From assembly GCA_965219925.1 (NCBI GenBank), contig OZ244795.1:2418001-2482000 (forward strand): DNA of 64,000 nt. The letters are read 5' to 3'. This DNA is from Bin87 sp965219925 (lineage in GTDB: Bacteria > Chloroflexota > Dehalococcoidia > Lucifugimonadales > UBA3495). The translations under genes and the position numbers were made by a program. Under the pieces are notes generated by a model, which saw nothing but the letters and a program-made list of their open reading frames with translations, was not told where the DNA came from and did no database searches. Positions 1 through 8,683 of the stretch are shown here, piece after piece (the first letter of the stretch is position 1; the number at the start of each line of letters is the position of its first letter).

Positions 1-65
1 GTTCCATGAGGTCTGATATAGTTGGTAGCAACACAGATGCAGGACTGGTTCGGGGCAGCGTATGA
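1..65 (+). CDS. 3' end of an unidentified gene (partial)
   Basis: An open frame runs in from the window edge (codons in phase with position 3) and stops with TGA at 63-65. This stop overlaps the ATG of the next gene (62-64) in an ATGA arrangement typical of translationally coupled operon genes. Only about 20 residues are visible and they match no family I recognise. The call rests on the overlap alone. Confidence 0.4.
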   Translation, partial: SMRSDIVGSNTDAGLVRGSV

Positions 66-376
66 ATCTTGAAGAACGATTCCACGAAGCGATGCTTGGA
101 ATTTACGAAGAGGCGGCGACGTTCGACTACCGTCCCACCTACTTCCTCAGGATGGTAAACGAACAGGGTGGACTATCAGCCGCTAGGAATTTGCTCAACA
201 GTGCTGAATTGACAGAAGGATTAGTGCGTCTGTGGCAAGAAGATCGGCTTGACATATCAGTGGAAGCGCTGGTTCTCCATGAACCGTGGAACGCCTTATT
301 CACGGCTGAAGAGTTGGCCAAAGCCCGTTATCTCTTGGAAGAGATGGGATATTATCCTGAAAGCCGAGGTAACTGA
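62..376 (+). CDS. Conserved hypothetical protein of about 104 aa
   Basis: The product is 104 residues, acidic and probably all-helical. It has a phrase pattern (FHxAM..IYxxA near residues 7-17, then a GGLxAAR stretch near 36-42 and EALVL near 69-73) that I recall from a widespread uncharacterised family often found near restriction or mobile DNA loci. The ATG at 62 overlaps the stop of the upstream frame, so it is probably the second gene of an operon. An Mrr-type nuclease lies 650 bases downstream, which agrees with that association, although a nitroreductase gene sits between. I cannot assign a function. Confidence 0.75.
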   Translation: MNLEERFHEAMLGIYEEAATFDYRPTYFLRMVNEQGGLSAARNLLNSAELTEGLVRLWQEDRLDISVEALVLHEPWNALFTAEELAKARYLLEEMGYYPESRGN

Positions 377-421
377 AAACATCAACTTGAAAAATTGTCA
401 GTTGTTCCGGGAGGTTTCACT

Positions 422-940
422 ATGGACGTTTTCCATTGCATCAGGACACGCCGCACCGTGCGGGAATTTACGTCAGAGCCGGTGTCCGATACCGTCATCC
501 TGAAAATCCTGCAAGCCGCCCGTTGGGCGCCCAGTTCCAGCAACACTCAACCCTGGCATTTCGTCGTCGTCAGGGAAAAGGAAACTATCGAAGAGTTGGG
601 CCGCATCTGCACCCAGGGCGCGTTCATCGGCCAGGCCCCCGTCGCTATCGCCATCGTGATGGATGGCGCCCGGCGCGCCCAACTTGATGCCGGGCGAGCC
701 CTTCAGCAGATGGAACTGGTGGCCTGGTCCGAGGGCCTCGGCACCTGCTTCGTGGGCATCAGGGGAGAGCAGCAGCAGGAAGTCAAAGACCTCCTGGGCA
801 TACCGGAGGAACTTGAGCTGGTCACCGTGTTGCCCTTCGGCCACCGCGTCGCCGGCGCCAGAAGCGGCGGAACACCGCGCAAACTCATGTCCGAGATAAC
901 CCACGGCGAGCGTTTCGGTCAGACGCTGACCATCGGTTAG
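422..940 (+). CDS. Nitroreductase-family FMN oxidoreductase
   Basis: The 172-residue product has the nitroreductase layout: an N-terminal RRTVREF segment that contacts FMN phosphate, then ARWAPSSSNTQPWHF near residues 36-50, and a C-terminal EGLGTCFVG / LPFGH pattern. Members use NAD(P)H and FMN to reduce nitroaromatics, quinones or related substrates, or dehydrogenate small molecules; the actual substrate cannot be read from sequence. The start at 422 is chosen because GGGAGG at 409-414 is well spaced, whereas the upstream in-frame start at 395 has no ribosome site. The length is normal for the short (single-domain) members. Confidence 0.88.
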   Translation: MDVFHCIRTRRTVREFTSEPVSDTVILKILQAARWAPSSSNTQPWHFVVVREKETIEELGRICTQGAFIGQAPVAIAIVMDGARRAQLDAGRALQQMELVAWSEGLGTCFVGIRGEQQQEVKDLLGIPEELELVTVLPFGHRVAGARSGGTPRKLMSEITHGERFGQTLTIG

Positions 941-1026
941 GTTCCCAGCGCGGCGCCGTATGTTCGCGAACGGTTGCAACATTTGTGCTACATTGACGGC
1001 CAATACGGAACACTGAAGCTACGTAT

Positions 1027-2055
1027 ATGGCATCCTGGACGATAAAAGGCGGCCGTAACGGCCAATACGAAACTGCCTTTTTGGAAAGGGGCGTCGTGGC
1101 CGTAGGTTTCAGCATGAGTCGCAGCGTTGCCGATTTCCCAGACCGGGAATCATTGCGCGCCCACCTCGCGAGCCGCAACGCTGCCGACCAGATATGGCGA
1201 TTTTACAACGAAGTTGCCGAAGGCGATATGGTGGTGCTGCCTCGCAAGATGACCCGCGAGGTCGCCGTTGGCCGCATTGTTGGCCCATATACCCATCAGC
1301 CGGAATCGGTGGACAACGGAATGCCGCACGTCCGCGCCGTTCGCTGGCAGGTTACGAACATACCACGCTCGCACTTTGACCGGGATTTGCTTAATTCCTT
1401 CGGTTCACAGTTGACCATCTCGCAACCCGCAGCACCCAACGCCGAGGCGCGTATTGCCCGAGTTGTTAGCTCCTATTTGGGCGATGACCGTGTTGACGAG
1501 CTCTCAGCAACTCCAATCACCGACGCGGAACCTTCCAATGACGACGGCCTCCAGGACGCCGAACTCTTCGAGGAACTGGACATTGACCAGGAAATCAGAG
1601 ACCGTATCGTGGGCCGCCTCCGGCAGAAATTCGCCGGTACGCGATTGGAGTATCTGGTAGCCAGTATCCTGAAAACCTCCGGCTACTTCGTTCTACAAAC
1701 ACGGGAAGGGGCAGATGGCGGCGTCGATGTTCTGGCCGGCAAAGGCGATATGGGTTTCGAGGAGCCACGTCTATGCGTACAGGTCAAAGGACGCACCAGC
1801 CCGGTGGACTTAGCGGAATACGACCGTTTGCAGGGCAATATAACCTCATTCCGTGCCCAACACGGCTTGCTGGTTAGTTTGGGTGGATTTACCAAGCCCG
1901 TTCACGACCGCAACGAGCAGTCATTCTTCGTGATACGGCTTTGGGGACCGGACGAGTTGGCGCAGCGACTCTTGGAAAACTATGATTCCTTGCCGCAAGA
2001 CATTCGGGCCGATATTCCGTTGGAGACCGTACGGATATTGCGTCCAACGGAATAG
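1027..2055 (+). CDS. Mrr-family restriction endonuclease with PUA/EVE-like N-terminal domain
   Basis: The product is 342 residues. The C-terminal part (about 200-330) is an Mrr_cat PD-(D/E)XK nuclease: E208, then GADGGVD ending at D234, then QVK at 252-254, followed by the usual helix and GLLVS strand. Residues about 1-135 contain a GDMVVLPRK..EVAVGRIVGPY pattern resembling PUA-superfamily (EVE-like) domains that read modified bases. The combination suggests a type IV, modification-dependent restriction enzyme, which would need no methyltransferase, and none is present nearby. The nuclease assignment is secure; the reader-domain assignment is from pattern memory only. Confidence 0.85.
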   Translation: MASWTIKGGRNGQYETAFLERGVVAVGFSMSRSVADFPDRESLRAHLASRNAADQIWRFYNEVAEGDMVVLPRKMTREVAVGRIVGPYTHQPESVDNGMPHVRAVRWQVTNIPRSHFDRDLLNSFGSQLTISQPAAPNAEARIARVVSSYLGDDRVDELSATPITDAEPSNDDGLQDAELFEELDIDQEIRDRIVGRLRQKFAGTRLEYLVASILKTSGYFVLQTREGADGGVDVLAGKGDMGFEEPRLCVQVKGRTSPVDLAEYDRLQGNITSFRAQHGLLVSLGGFTKPVHDRNEQSFFVIRLWGPDELAQRLLENYDSLPQDIRADIPLETVRILRPTE

Positions 2056-2093
2056 CCTTGACACTTAGGCGATTCCACCCGAGATCGTCCCAA

Positions 2094-2942
2094 CTACCGG
2101 CCTTTGAAAGTCGGCGGGCGTTTTTCCAGGAACGCCTGTCTCGCCTCTCTTGCGTCCTCTGAGCCGTTGAGGATACCGCCGGCGTTGGACGTCAGCGCCA
2201 TTGTCGTCTCCAGGGAGCTGTCCAGCGCGGAACGCATGATCCGCTTGCTGATCCACTGCACCATCGGAGGCGTCCGCATGATCCGGTCGCACAATCCGCG
2301 CGTCGTCTCCTCCAGTTCCTCGGTAGGAACCAGGTAGTTCAGCATGCCCCACTCGTAGGCTCTCTGGGCGTCCAGATGCCCGGTGTACGCGAACTCCAGC
2401 GCCCGGCCCAAACCGACCATCTTCGGAAGATAATAACTGCCTCCGTTCTCGATAATCTGGCCCAACTGCTGGTAGCCGATGAACCGCGTGTTCTCGCAGC
2501 CCAGGCGAATATCGCAGTGGAGCGCCATATCCATCCCCGATCCAACCGCTGGGCCATTGACCATGGCTATCGTTGGCTTCCTGATCAGGGATATGTCCCG
2601 GTGCAATTTGGTGAACCCGTGGAAAAAGTGCTCCCGCGGCGCGTCGGGTCCTTCGGTTGAGCTGCGATTGCCCACGAAATTCTCGCCCCTGACATCGTCC
2701 GGCGTGTCCCTTCTCATGTCTGCGCCCGAGCAGAACCCCCTCCCTACGCCGGTCAGGACTATGACGCGCACGTCGGGATCGTCGTCGCCAGCACGCATGT
2801 ATTCACCCACCTTGGCCACGGTGCCGTTCTCCTCAGAGGAGCCAATCAGGGCATTCATGCGTTCGGGCCGGTTGAACTTGATCCACAGGATTCCCGACTC
2901 TTCGGGCTCGTATAGCAGATAGGGAACCAGATTCGGCGGCAT
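2094..2942 (-). CDS. Enoyl-CoA hydratase/isomerase family protein
   Basis: This 282-residue crotonase-fold protein has the expected FNRPERMNA start, the oxyanion-hole segment GFCSGAD and the second one in PTIAMVNGPAVGSGMDMALHCDIRLG (split here around residues 125-150). It would hydrate or isomerise an acyl-CoA in beta-oxidation or aromatic/terpenoid catabolism; which CoA ester is unknown. The ATG at 2942 is preferred over longer in-frame starts because AGGAGATAAT lies directly upstream. It runs convergently toward the Mrr gene and is transcribed alone. Immediately upstream on its 5' side lies a mobile repeat (3075-3255). Confidence 0.9.
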   Translation of the reverse strand: MPPNLVPYLLYEPEESGILWIKFNRPERMNALIGSSEENGTVAKVGEYMRAGDDDPDVRVIVLTGVGRGFCSGADMRRDTPDDVRGENFVGNRSSTEGPDAPREHFFHGFTKLHRDISLIRKPTIAMVNGPAVGSGMDMALHCDIRLGCENTRFIGYQQLGQIIENGGSYYLPKMVGLGRALEFAYTGHLDAQRAYEWGMLNYLVPTEELEETTRGLCDRIMRTPPMVQWISKRIMRSALDSSLETTMALTSNAGGILNGSEDAREARQAFLEKRPPTFKGR

Positions 2943-3561
2943 ATTATCTCCTTTGCGCGTAGCCAACTGGCTACACAGTGTAGATCGTCTGTAATTGCTG
3001 CGAAGAGCGCAGCCTCCGGTGATTGCGAATAGCGCAAACACATGCCGATATTGCATCGCCACGCCTGTCCCCACCTCATGCGTACCCACTTTGTCATTGC
3101 GACCCCGTACTTGATGCGGGGGTTGGCAATCTCGTCGCCGTAGCAACGGCGGTTCGCCGACGTGCGTTCAGCCTTATCGAGATTGCGTGGTTCGACAGGC
3201 TCACCATGAGCGGCTGTGCTCCTCGCAATGACGGATTAAGGTGGGTACGCGTGAACTGTCCCCACTCCCTTGATGGGTGTGGATGGGGTGAGCTTGAACC
3301 CACCGTGCATCCTGAGCCCGTCGAAGGATTACCCTGCTCCCCCGTCATTACCTGCGATCATACCATCGCGGCAATCCCTACCCCTTCCCGGCCCGTACCT
3401 CCCAAACCCAACCGCCACTCCGACTTTGCGTCCTTTTCATTCAGTCCATCCGTGTAGTAAAGTTGCCCCACGAACACCGGGCGAGCACCGCCCCAACCGC
3501 CGGTTGAACGGCGTCGCGTAGTACCAGTGGGCGCGCATCTGCGCCTGAATAGGGAGGCCAC
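2943..3561. other. Intergenic gap with mobile repeat
   Basis: No gene is supported in this 619-base gap. It holds the MITE-like element 3075-3255, a partial copy of the CATCCTGAGCCCGTCGAAGG repeat near 3307-3328, and the upstream regions of the two divergent genes. The open frames here translate repeat sequence. Confidence 0.7.
3075..3255. repeat. MITE-like element, type A, with perfect 10-bp target duplication
   Basis: The element begins CTCATGCGTACCC and ends with the inverse, GGGTACGCGTGAA. Its interior is the shared palindrome TGTCATTGCGA...TCGCAATGACG. It is flanked on both sides, flush, by CTGTCCCCAC (3065-3074 and 3256-3265). This is direct sequence evidence for insertion by a transposase. 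The element has no coding capacity. Confidence 0.9.
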
Positions 3562-4647
3562 ATGAAGTTCGGAATCTTTACCATCGTCCCTTACCACCAG
3601 GACTTTACCCAGAAACAGGCATTGAACGACGCTCTGGAACAAGTCGCACTCGCGGATCAGGCCGGCATCGACGAAGCCTGGTTGGGCGAGCACCGCTTTT
3701 CGCGTCATGGCTTGCTCTCGGGAATCTGGTCCTTCCTGGGCGCCGTAGCCGGGCGAACCACCAACATACGCATCGGCACCGCCGTAATCGTCCTGCCCCT
3801 GCACAATCCCGTTCTGGTGGCTGAAGAAGTCGCAATGCTGGACGTCATCAGTGGCGGTCGGTTCAATTTTGGTATCGGCTCCGGATACCAGCGCCAGGAA
3901 TTTGAAGGCGTTGGCGTCGATATTGACACCAGCCGCGACCGTTTCCAGGAGTCTGTCGACGTCATCATCAAGGCGTGGACCGAGGAGACGCTTACCTACC
4001 ACGGCAAATTCACCAACGTCGACGATGTCTGGGTTTTGCCCAAGCCCGTCCAACAACCCCATCCTCCGCTGTTCCAGGCGGTGAGCACCAGCCCGGCCAG
4101 CATCGACTTCGCCGCCAGCCGACAGATACAGGTCATCACCGGCGGCCCCACCGACATCCTGGGCCAGGCCCCCGAGGTCATCAAGCTGTGGCGACAGAAG
4201 ATGGACGAATATGGGCACCCGCACGCCCACCTGGACCCGCCCATGTCCAAGTCAATCTACGTTGCCCCCACCATGGAGGAAGCCGAGCGAGACCCCATCG
4301 GCCTCGAGGATTTCTCGTCCCGCATCCTGCGCTCCATCGGCAGCAATGGAGCCCCCATCGGTATGCCCATGGACAAGAACGGGAACATCGCGAAGGGCTA
4401 CGAGCACTGGGCCAACCGCCAGCAGGATCGCGAACGACGCGATGACCCGGGCCACGCCGGCCTCCCGCCGTTGCGCGGCACCCCCGAGGTGGTGATCGAG
4501 CGGCTGAAGCAGGTTCAGGAAGCGGGCATCAACCACGTTTTCGGGAACTTCGGATTCGCCGGCCTCCCCCACGAAAAGGTAATGCGCTCCATCGAGCTAT
4601 TCGCGACTGAGGTTATGCCGAATTTCCAGGAAGTCCCGGTGGCCTGA
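3562..4647 (+). CDS. LLM-class (luciferase-like) flavin-dependent oxidoreductase
   Basis: The 361-residue product has the bacterial-luciferase-like TIM barrel: MKFGIF start, LGEHRF near residues 42-47, RIGTAVIVLPLHNP near 72-85, then the DVISGGRFNFGIGSGY segment near 94-109. Such enzymes use reduced FMN or F420 to oxygenate or reduce small organics; the sequence does not show which cofactor or substrate. The start is supported by GGGAGGCCAC before the ATG. It lies 124 bases upstream of livG in the same direction, so it could be transcribed with the transporter and act on the imported compound, which is inference. Confidence 0.9.
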   Translation: MKFGIFTIVPYHQDFTQKQALNDALEQVALADQAGIDEAWLGEHRFSRHGLLSGIWSFLGAVAGRTTNIRIGTAVIVLPLHNPVLVAEEVAMLDVISGGRFNFGIGSGYQRQEFEGVGVDIDTSRDRFQESVDVIIKAWTEETLTYHGKFTNVDDVWVLPKPVQQPHPPLFQAVSTSPASIDFAASRQIQVITGGPTDILGQAPEVIKLWRQKMDEYGHPHAHLDPPMSKSIYVAPTMEEAERDPIGLEDFSSRILRSIGSNGAPIGMPMDKNGNIAKGYEHWANRQQDRERRDDPGHAGLPPLRGTPEVVIERLKQVQEAGINHVFGNFGFAGLPHEKVMRSIELFATEVMPNFQEVPVA

Positions 4648-4771
4648 CCCACTGAGCTCAATCCGTCCGGCGACGCGCCATGTGTCGCCGGAATGCGTTC
4701 CCACAACACCCTTCGGGAGTGGCCCACCAGGAGACCCGCGCAGCAACTCCCGCTCCGAGCGTGCCGACCAC

Positions 4772-5563
4772 ATGGTGACGGATACAACTCCCATTCTCGA
4801 AGTCAGGAATCTGGTCAAGGATTTCGGCGGACTGAGGGCTGTGAATCGGTGCACCTTTCAGGTCATGCCGGGCGCCATCACCGGTCTCATCGGCCCCAAC
4901 GGGGCCGGCAAGACCACCCTGTTCAACCTCGTGTCGGGCGCTATGGCCCCTTCCAGCGGTCAGATAATCTTCGATGGCCACCGCATCGACGGTATGCGGA
5001 TGCATCAGACGTTCGGACTGGGCCTGATGCGCACCTTCCAGATTCCCCGTGAAATGAAGCGCATGACGGTACTGGAAAACCTGATGCTGGTTCCGGCGCC
5101 TCAACTCGGCGAGCGCATCTGGGCTCCCTGGTTCATGCCCTGGCGGGTAAAACGGCAGGAGCGTTACGTCGAATCGCAGGCCCTGGACGTGCTGGATTTC
5201 GTCAAGTTGTCCCACCTGGCCAACGAGTACGCGGGCAACCTGTCATCGGGCCAGAAAAAACTGCTGGAGCTGGCCCGAACCCTCATGGCCGAGCCCAAGA
5301 TGGTGTTGCTCGACGAGCCGGCCGCCGGCGTCAACCGCACCCTGCTGCGCGACCTGTCGGCCAACATCCTCAGCGCCAGCGTTGACCGCGAAATCACGTT
5401 CATCATCATCGAACACGACATGCAGTTTGTCATGCACCTCTGCGACCCCATCATCGTCATGGCCAGCGGGGCAGTCATCGCCCAGGGAACCCCCACCCAG
5501 GTGCAGCAAGACCCCCAGGTTCTGGAAGCCTATTTGGGAGGATCCCCCCGTGGCGCTGCTTGA
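4772..5563 (+). CDS. livG: Branched-chain amino acid-type ABC transporter ATP-binding protein LivG
   Basis: This 263-residue ABC ATPase has Walker A GPNGAGKTT at 41-49, the signature LSSGQ at 157-161 and Walker B MVLLDEP at 177-183, with the LivG-type insertion between Walker A and the signature and the EHDM switch near the C-terminus. It would form the cytoplasmic heterodimer with LivF and energise uptake of branched-chain amino acids or other small amides and acids. ATG at 4772 gives a product of usual LivG length; the further upstream GTG at 4682 would add about 30 atypical residues. Its 3' end overlaps livF by 14 bases. Confidence 0.93.
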   Translation: MVTDTTPILEVRNLVKDFGGLRAVNRCTFQVMPGAITGLIGPNGAGKTTLFNLVSGAMAPSSGQIIFDGHRIDGMRMHQTFGLGLMRTFQIPREMKRMTVLENLMLVPAPQLGERIWAPWFMPWRVKRQERYVESQALDVLDFVKLSHLANEYAGNLSSGQKKLLELARTLMAEPKMVLLDEPAAGVNRTLLRDLSANILSASVDREITFIIIEHDMQFVMHLCDPIIVMASGAVIAQGTPTQVQQDPQVLEAYLGGSPRGAA

Positions 5564-6254
5564 GGCTTCCGACGTGGTGGCCGGATATGGGGAGACTGAA
5601 ATCCTCCACGGCGTGTCGGTAGTGGTCGGTGAAGGCGAGGTGGTCACCATCATCGGGCCTAACGGTTGCGGAAAATCCACCCTGATGAAAGCCATCGTGG
5701 GGTTGGTAAAGGTCCGCACCGGCAGCGTTTTGTTCCGCGGCTCCAACATCTCCGACCGACCTCCCGAACAGATTGTCCGAACCGGCCTGTGCTACGTCCC
5801 ACAGACCAATAATGTTTTTCCGTCCATGTCCATTCGGGAAAACCTGGAGATGGGCGGATTCGTGCGCCGGGGTGATCCTCGAAGCCGAATCGCCGAGATG
5901 TTCGACCTTTTCCCCGATCTGGCGCTGCGCCCGGGGCAGAAGGCCGGCAGCCTGTCCGGTGGTCAACGCCAGATGCTCGCCATCGCCCGCGCCCTGATGC
6001 TGGACCCGGTCCTCGTGCTGCTGGATGAACCTTCCGCCGGGCTCTCACCCGCCATCATGGGAACCGTGTTCGAGCGCATTCGCGAGATCAACCAAACCGG
6101 CGTGTCCATCCTCCTCGTCGAACAGAACGCTCGCGAAGCCCTCAGAATGTCTCACCGGGGATACATCCTTGTCGCCGGCGAAAACCGCCTCGAGGACACC
6201 GGCCCCCACCTGCTCGAAAACCCCGAAGTTGCCACCCTCTACCTTGGCGGATAA
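5550..6254 (+). CDS. livF: Branched-chain amino acid-type ABC transporter ATP-binding protein LivF
   Basis: The 234-residue product carries Walker A GPNGCGKST at 36-44, LSGGQ at 135-139 and Walker B VLVLLDEPSAGLSP at 154-167, the classic LivF pattern. The GTG start at 5550 is chosen because GGGAGGA (5536-5542) is well placed and the resulting N-terminus (MALLEASDVVAGYG) matches LivF proteins; an upstream ATG at 5382 in frame would put 56 extra residues inside livG. Overlap with livG implies translational coupling. The substrate specificity lies in LivK, not here. Confidence 0.94.
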   Translation: MALLEASDVVAGYGETEILHGVSVVVGEGEVVTIIGPNGCGKSTLMKAIVGLVKVRTGSVLFRGSNISDRPPEQIVRTGLCYVPQTNNVFPSMSIRENLEMGGFVRRGDPRSRIAEMFDLFPDLALRPGQKAGSLSGGQRQMLAIARALMLDPVLVLLDEPSAGLSPAIMGTVFERIREINQTGVSILLVEQNAREALRMSHRGYILVAGENRLEDTGPHLLENPEVATLYLGG

Positions 6255-6277
6255 CCCGACTGGAGGATAACCCGCCG

Positions 6278-7306
6278 TTGCCATCAAACCCGCAGGACAT
6301 CATCAAGCGCCTCATACTGGCATGGTCGCCGGGCCACACTGTCATTGCCATTGTGTTCCTGGCCGTGGCAATCGGATTCCTGCCCTTTGTCAAGATGGGC
6401 CTGGTGGTCAACGGCGTGTTCCTGGGGGCCATCATCGCCCTGGGAGCAATCGGGTTAACGCTGATCTACGGCATCCTCAATTTCGCCAACGTCGCCCACG
6501 GCGACTACATGACCCTGGGGGCGTATGCGGCGCTCTTCATCATGGGCAGCCTGCTGCCCCGAATTGGCATCGAAGGCAGTGGACTGGGGCCCTTCACTTT
6601 CGGATACCCCCTGCTCATAGCCCTGCCGTTTGCGGTGGCTATTGTTGCCGTCGGCGCCATCGTTCTCGACGTCGTAATCTACCGCCGGCTCAGGAATCGG
6701 GGTGTCAACGCCGTGGTGCTTGCGATGGCGTCGCTGGGTGTTGCCATCGCCCTGCGCGGGCTCGTGCAGGTCATCTGGAGCGGCAGCACGCAGCACTATG
6801 CCCGGGAATCGAAACCGGTTTACCACCTCCCGATGGACGTTCGTATCCCGCCCGACGCCATATTCATAGCGGTCGTCACTGTCTTACTCGTCGTGGCCGT
6901 GTACCTCATTCTGAATCGCACCAGGATGGGCAAGGCCATGCGCGCCACCGCCGACAACCCCGATCTTGCCCTCGTCAGCGGTATCGACACCCGTCGGGTC
7001 ATCTGGTTGACGTGGGCAATGGGCGCAGTGCTGGCGTCCACGGCCGGGGTTCTGCTGGCCGTGTTCCAGGCGCAGTTACTCCCCATCATGGGATGGCGCT
7101 TCCTGATACCCCTGTTTGCCGCCGTAATCCTCGGTGGCATCGGCAACCCCTACGGCGCACTGGTGGGCGCGTTCGTAATCGGGGTTACCTCCGAGGTCTC
7201 AACCCAGTGGATCAATCCCAGCTACAAGCCGGCCATCGCCTTCGCAATTATGATCGGCGTGTTGCTGGTCCGACCGCGTGGAATTTTCGGCGGGTCCAGG
7301 GATTAA
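6278..7306 (+). CDS. livH: Branched-chain amino acid-type ABC transporter permease LivH
   Basis: The 342-residue product is very hydrophobic with about eight to nine predicted membrane segments. It shows the LivH landmarks GLTLIYGILNFANVAHGDYM near residues 60-80 and MRATADNPDLALVSGID near 218-234, the loop that contacts the ATPases. The start is TTG at 6278, preceded by TGGAGGAT at 6261-6268; no ATG lies in a better position. It partners LivM to form the membrane pore. An inserted mobile repeat (7332-7478) separates it from livM, unusual within a liv operon. Confidence 0.93.
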   Translation: MPSNPQDIIKRLILAWSPGHTVIAIVFLAVAIGFLPFVKMGLVVNGVFLGAIIALGAIGLTLIYGILNFANVAHGDYMTLGAYAALFIMGSLLPRIGIEGSGLGPFTFGYPLLIALPFAVAIVAVGAIVLDVVIYRRLRNRGVNAVVLAMASLGVAIALRGLVQVIWSGSTQHYARESKPVYHLPMDVRIPPDAIFIAVVTVLLVVAVYLILNRTRMGKAMRATADNPDLALVSGIDTRRVIWLTWAMGAVLASTAGVLLAVFQAQLLPIMGWRFLIPLFAAVILGGIGNPYGALVGAFVIGVTSEVSTQWINPSYKPAIAFAIMIGVLLVRPRGIFGGSRD

Positions 7307-7331
7307 TGATCGCGGCGAGAGATTGGAAATG

Positions 7332-7478
7332 CTCACGCGTACCCGCTTTGTCATTGCGAGCGCAGCGTGGCAATCTCGATGAGGTTGACACACGCCGACT
7401 AACCGCCGTTGCTACGGCAACGAGATTGCCACGTCGCTTTGCTCCTCGCAATGACAGACTAAAGCGTGTACGCGTGAG
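7332..7478. repeat. MITE-like element, type A, inserted between livH and livM, perfect 10-bp target duplication
   Basis: The element starts CTCACGCGTACCCGC and ends GTGTACGCGTGAG. It is flanked flush by ATTGGAAATG on both sides (7322-7331 and 7479-7488). The interior is the TGTCATTGCGA palindrome. A further fragment of the same core (TGTCATTGCGAGGAGCGCTG) lies at about 7562-7581, just before livM. The strong potential hairpin lies between two co-oriented transporter genes and could lower or uncouple livM expression. Confidence 0.92.
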
Positions 7479-7611
7479 ATTGGAAATGGCTACTGAATTG
7501 CAAACTTCCCCCGCGAATCCCAGGGCCTTTGGAGTTTGCGGTCCGACGCGGCTGCCCCTCCCTGTCATTGCGAGGAGCGCTGCCACGTGGGAACCTCGGT
7601 GTATGTAAGTT

Positions 7612-8595
7612 ATGGAAATAATCGGCATCTTTAATAACCTCGTGGGTTTCACCATCATGGCCGGGATCTACGCGGTGTTCTCTTTGGGCCTGAACGTTCA
7701 CTGGGGCTTCACCGGGCTGTTCAATATCGGCATCGCCGGGTTTTTCGCCGTCGGAGCCTACACCGCAGCACTGCTGACCACTCGCCCACCGGATCTGACC
7801 CTGTTCGAGGATTTCAAATTCGGCGGCAACTGGGCCGAACTGTTCTATCTTGACCTGGGTTTCGACCTGTGGTTCTTCCTGGGTCTGGCGGCGGCGGCCC
7901 TGGTTTGCGCCATCATCGCCCTGATTATCGGCTACGTTACGCTGCGTCTCCGAGACGACTACCTGGCCATCGCCACCCTGGGCATCGCCGAGACCGTGCG
8001 GCTGTTCTTCCTCAACGAGAAGTGGATCGCCAACGGGTCCAAGGGCCTGTATCGGATCCCCAAGTTCCTGGGTGAGCTGGTGGCCCCCGAACATTACGAC
8101 TATCTGTACGTGGTGGTCGTTCTGGTCATTCTGGCGATCCTCTACTCCGCGATTCAGCAGGTGGTGCGTTCTCCGTGGGGTCGGGTGCTGCGGGCAATCC
8201 GGGAGGATGAAGTGGCTGCCGAGGCCAGCGGCAAAAACGTGATGAGATTCAAGCTCCAGGCGTTCATCCTGGGCGCGGTCATCATGGGAATCGGCGGGGG
8301 GCTATTTGCCCATCACTTCCGGATCCTGTCGCCCGGCACCTTCGACCCACTATTGGCGACATTCATCATCTGGTCGATGCTGATGGTAGGTGGCTCCGGC
8401 AACAACCGCGGCGCCGTCCTGGGCGCGTTTCTGGTCTGGGGCATCTGGTCGGGCACGCAATTCCTTCCCGGTGTTTTCGCAAATCCCAACCTGCGCTTCC
8501 TGATGATCGGCGTCCTGATCGTGGCGGTTATCCTGCTGCGCCCCGGCGGCGTCCTTGGTGAGGAGCGCCGGGTGGCGCGAGCGCCGGAATCATAA
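7612..8595 (+). CDS. livM: Branched-chain amino acid-type ABC transporter permease LivM
   Basis: This 327-residue polytopic protein has LivM features: SLGLNVHWGFTGLFNIGIAGFF near residues 24-45 and the ATPase-contact loop VLRAIREDEVAAEASGKNV near 194-212. It pairs with LivH in the inner membrane. The ATG at 7612 has no convincing ribosome site, because the region before it is derived from repeat sequence; the gene may rely on readthrough or a new promoter. It ends 88 bases before the convergent livK stop. Confidence 0.92.
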   Translation: MEIIGIFNNLVGFTIMAGIYAVFSLGLNVHWGFTGLFNIGIAGFFAVGAYTAALLTTRPPDLTLFEDFKFGGNWAELFYLDLGFDLWFFLGLAAAALVCAIIALIIGYVTLRLRDDYLAIATLGIAETVRLFFLNEKWIANGSKGLYRIPKFLGELVAPEHYDYLYVVVVLVILAILYSAIQQVVRSPWGRVLRAIREDEVAAEASGKNVMRFKLQAFILGAVIMGIGGGLFAHHFRILSPGTFDPLLATFIIWSMLMVGGSGNNRGAVLGAFLVWGIWSGTQFLPGVFANPNLRFLMIGVLIVAVILLRPGGVLGEERRVARAPES

Positions 8596-8683
8596 TTCCA
8601 GGCGCCCGCGCCGTCTCACCCTCTCAACGTTGCGGCGGTCTATCGCAGCCTCAACTCACCGCTGCGCCCCACCCGCCAGCACC

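Noticed and set aside
3023..3457. Open frame of 144 codons in the gap
   Set aside because: It is formed by the mobile repeat and flanking sequence; similar translations recur at every repeat copy.
6322..7608. A 428-codon plus-strand open frame across livH
   Set aside because: It lies in another frame of livH, rich in Arg, Gly and His, and runs on into the mobile repeat.
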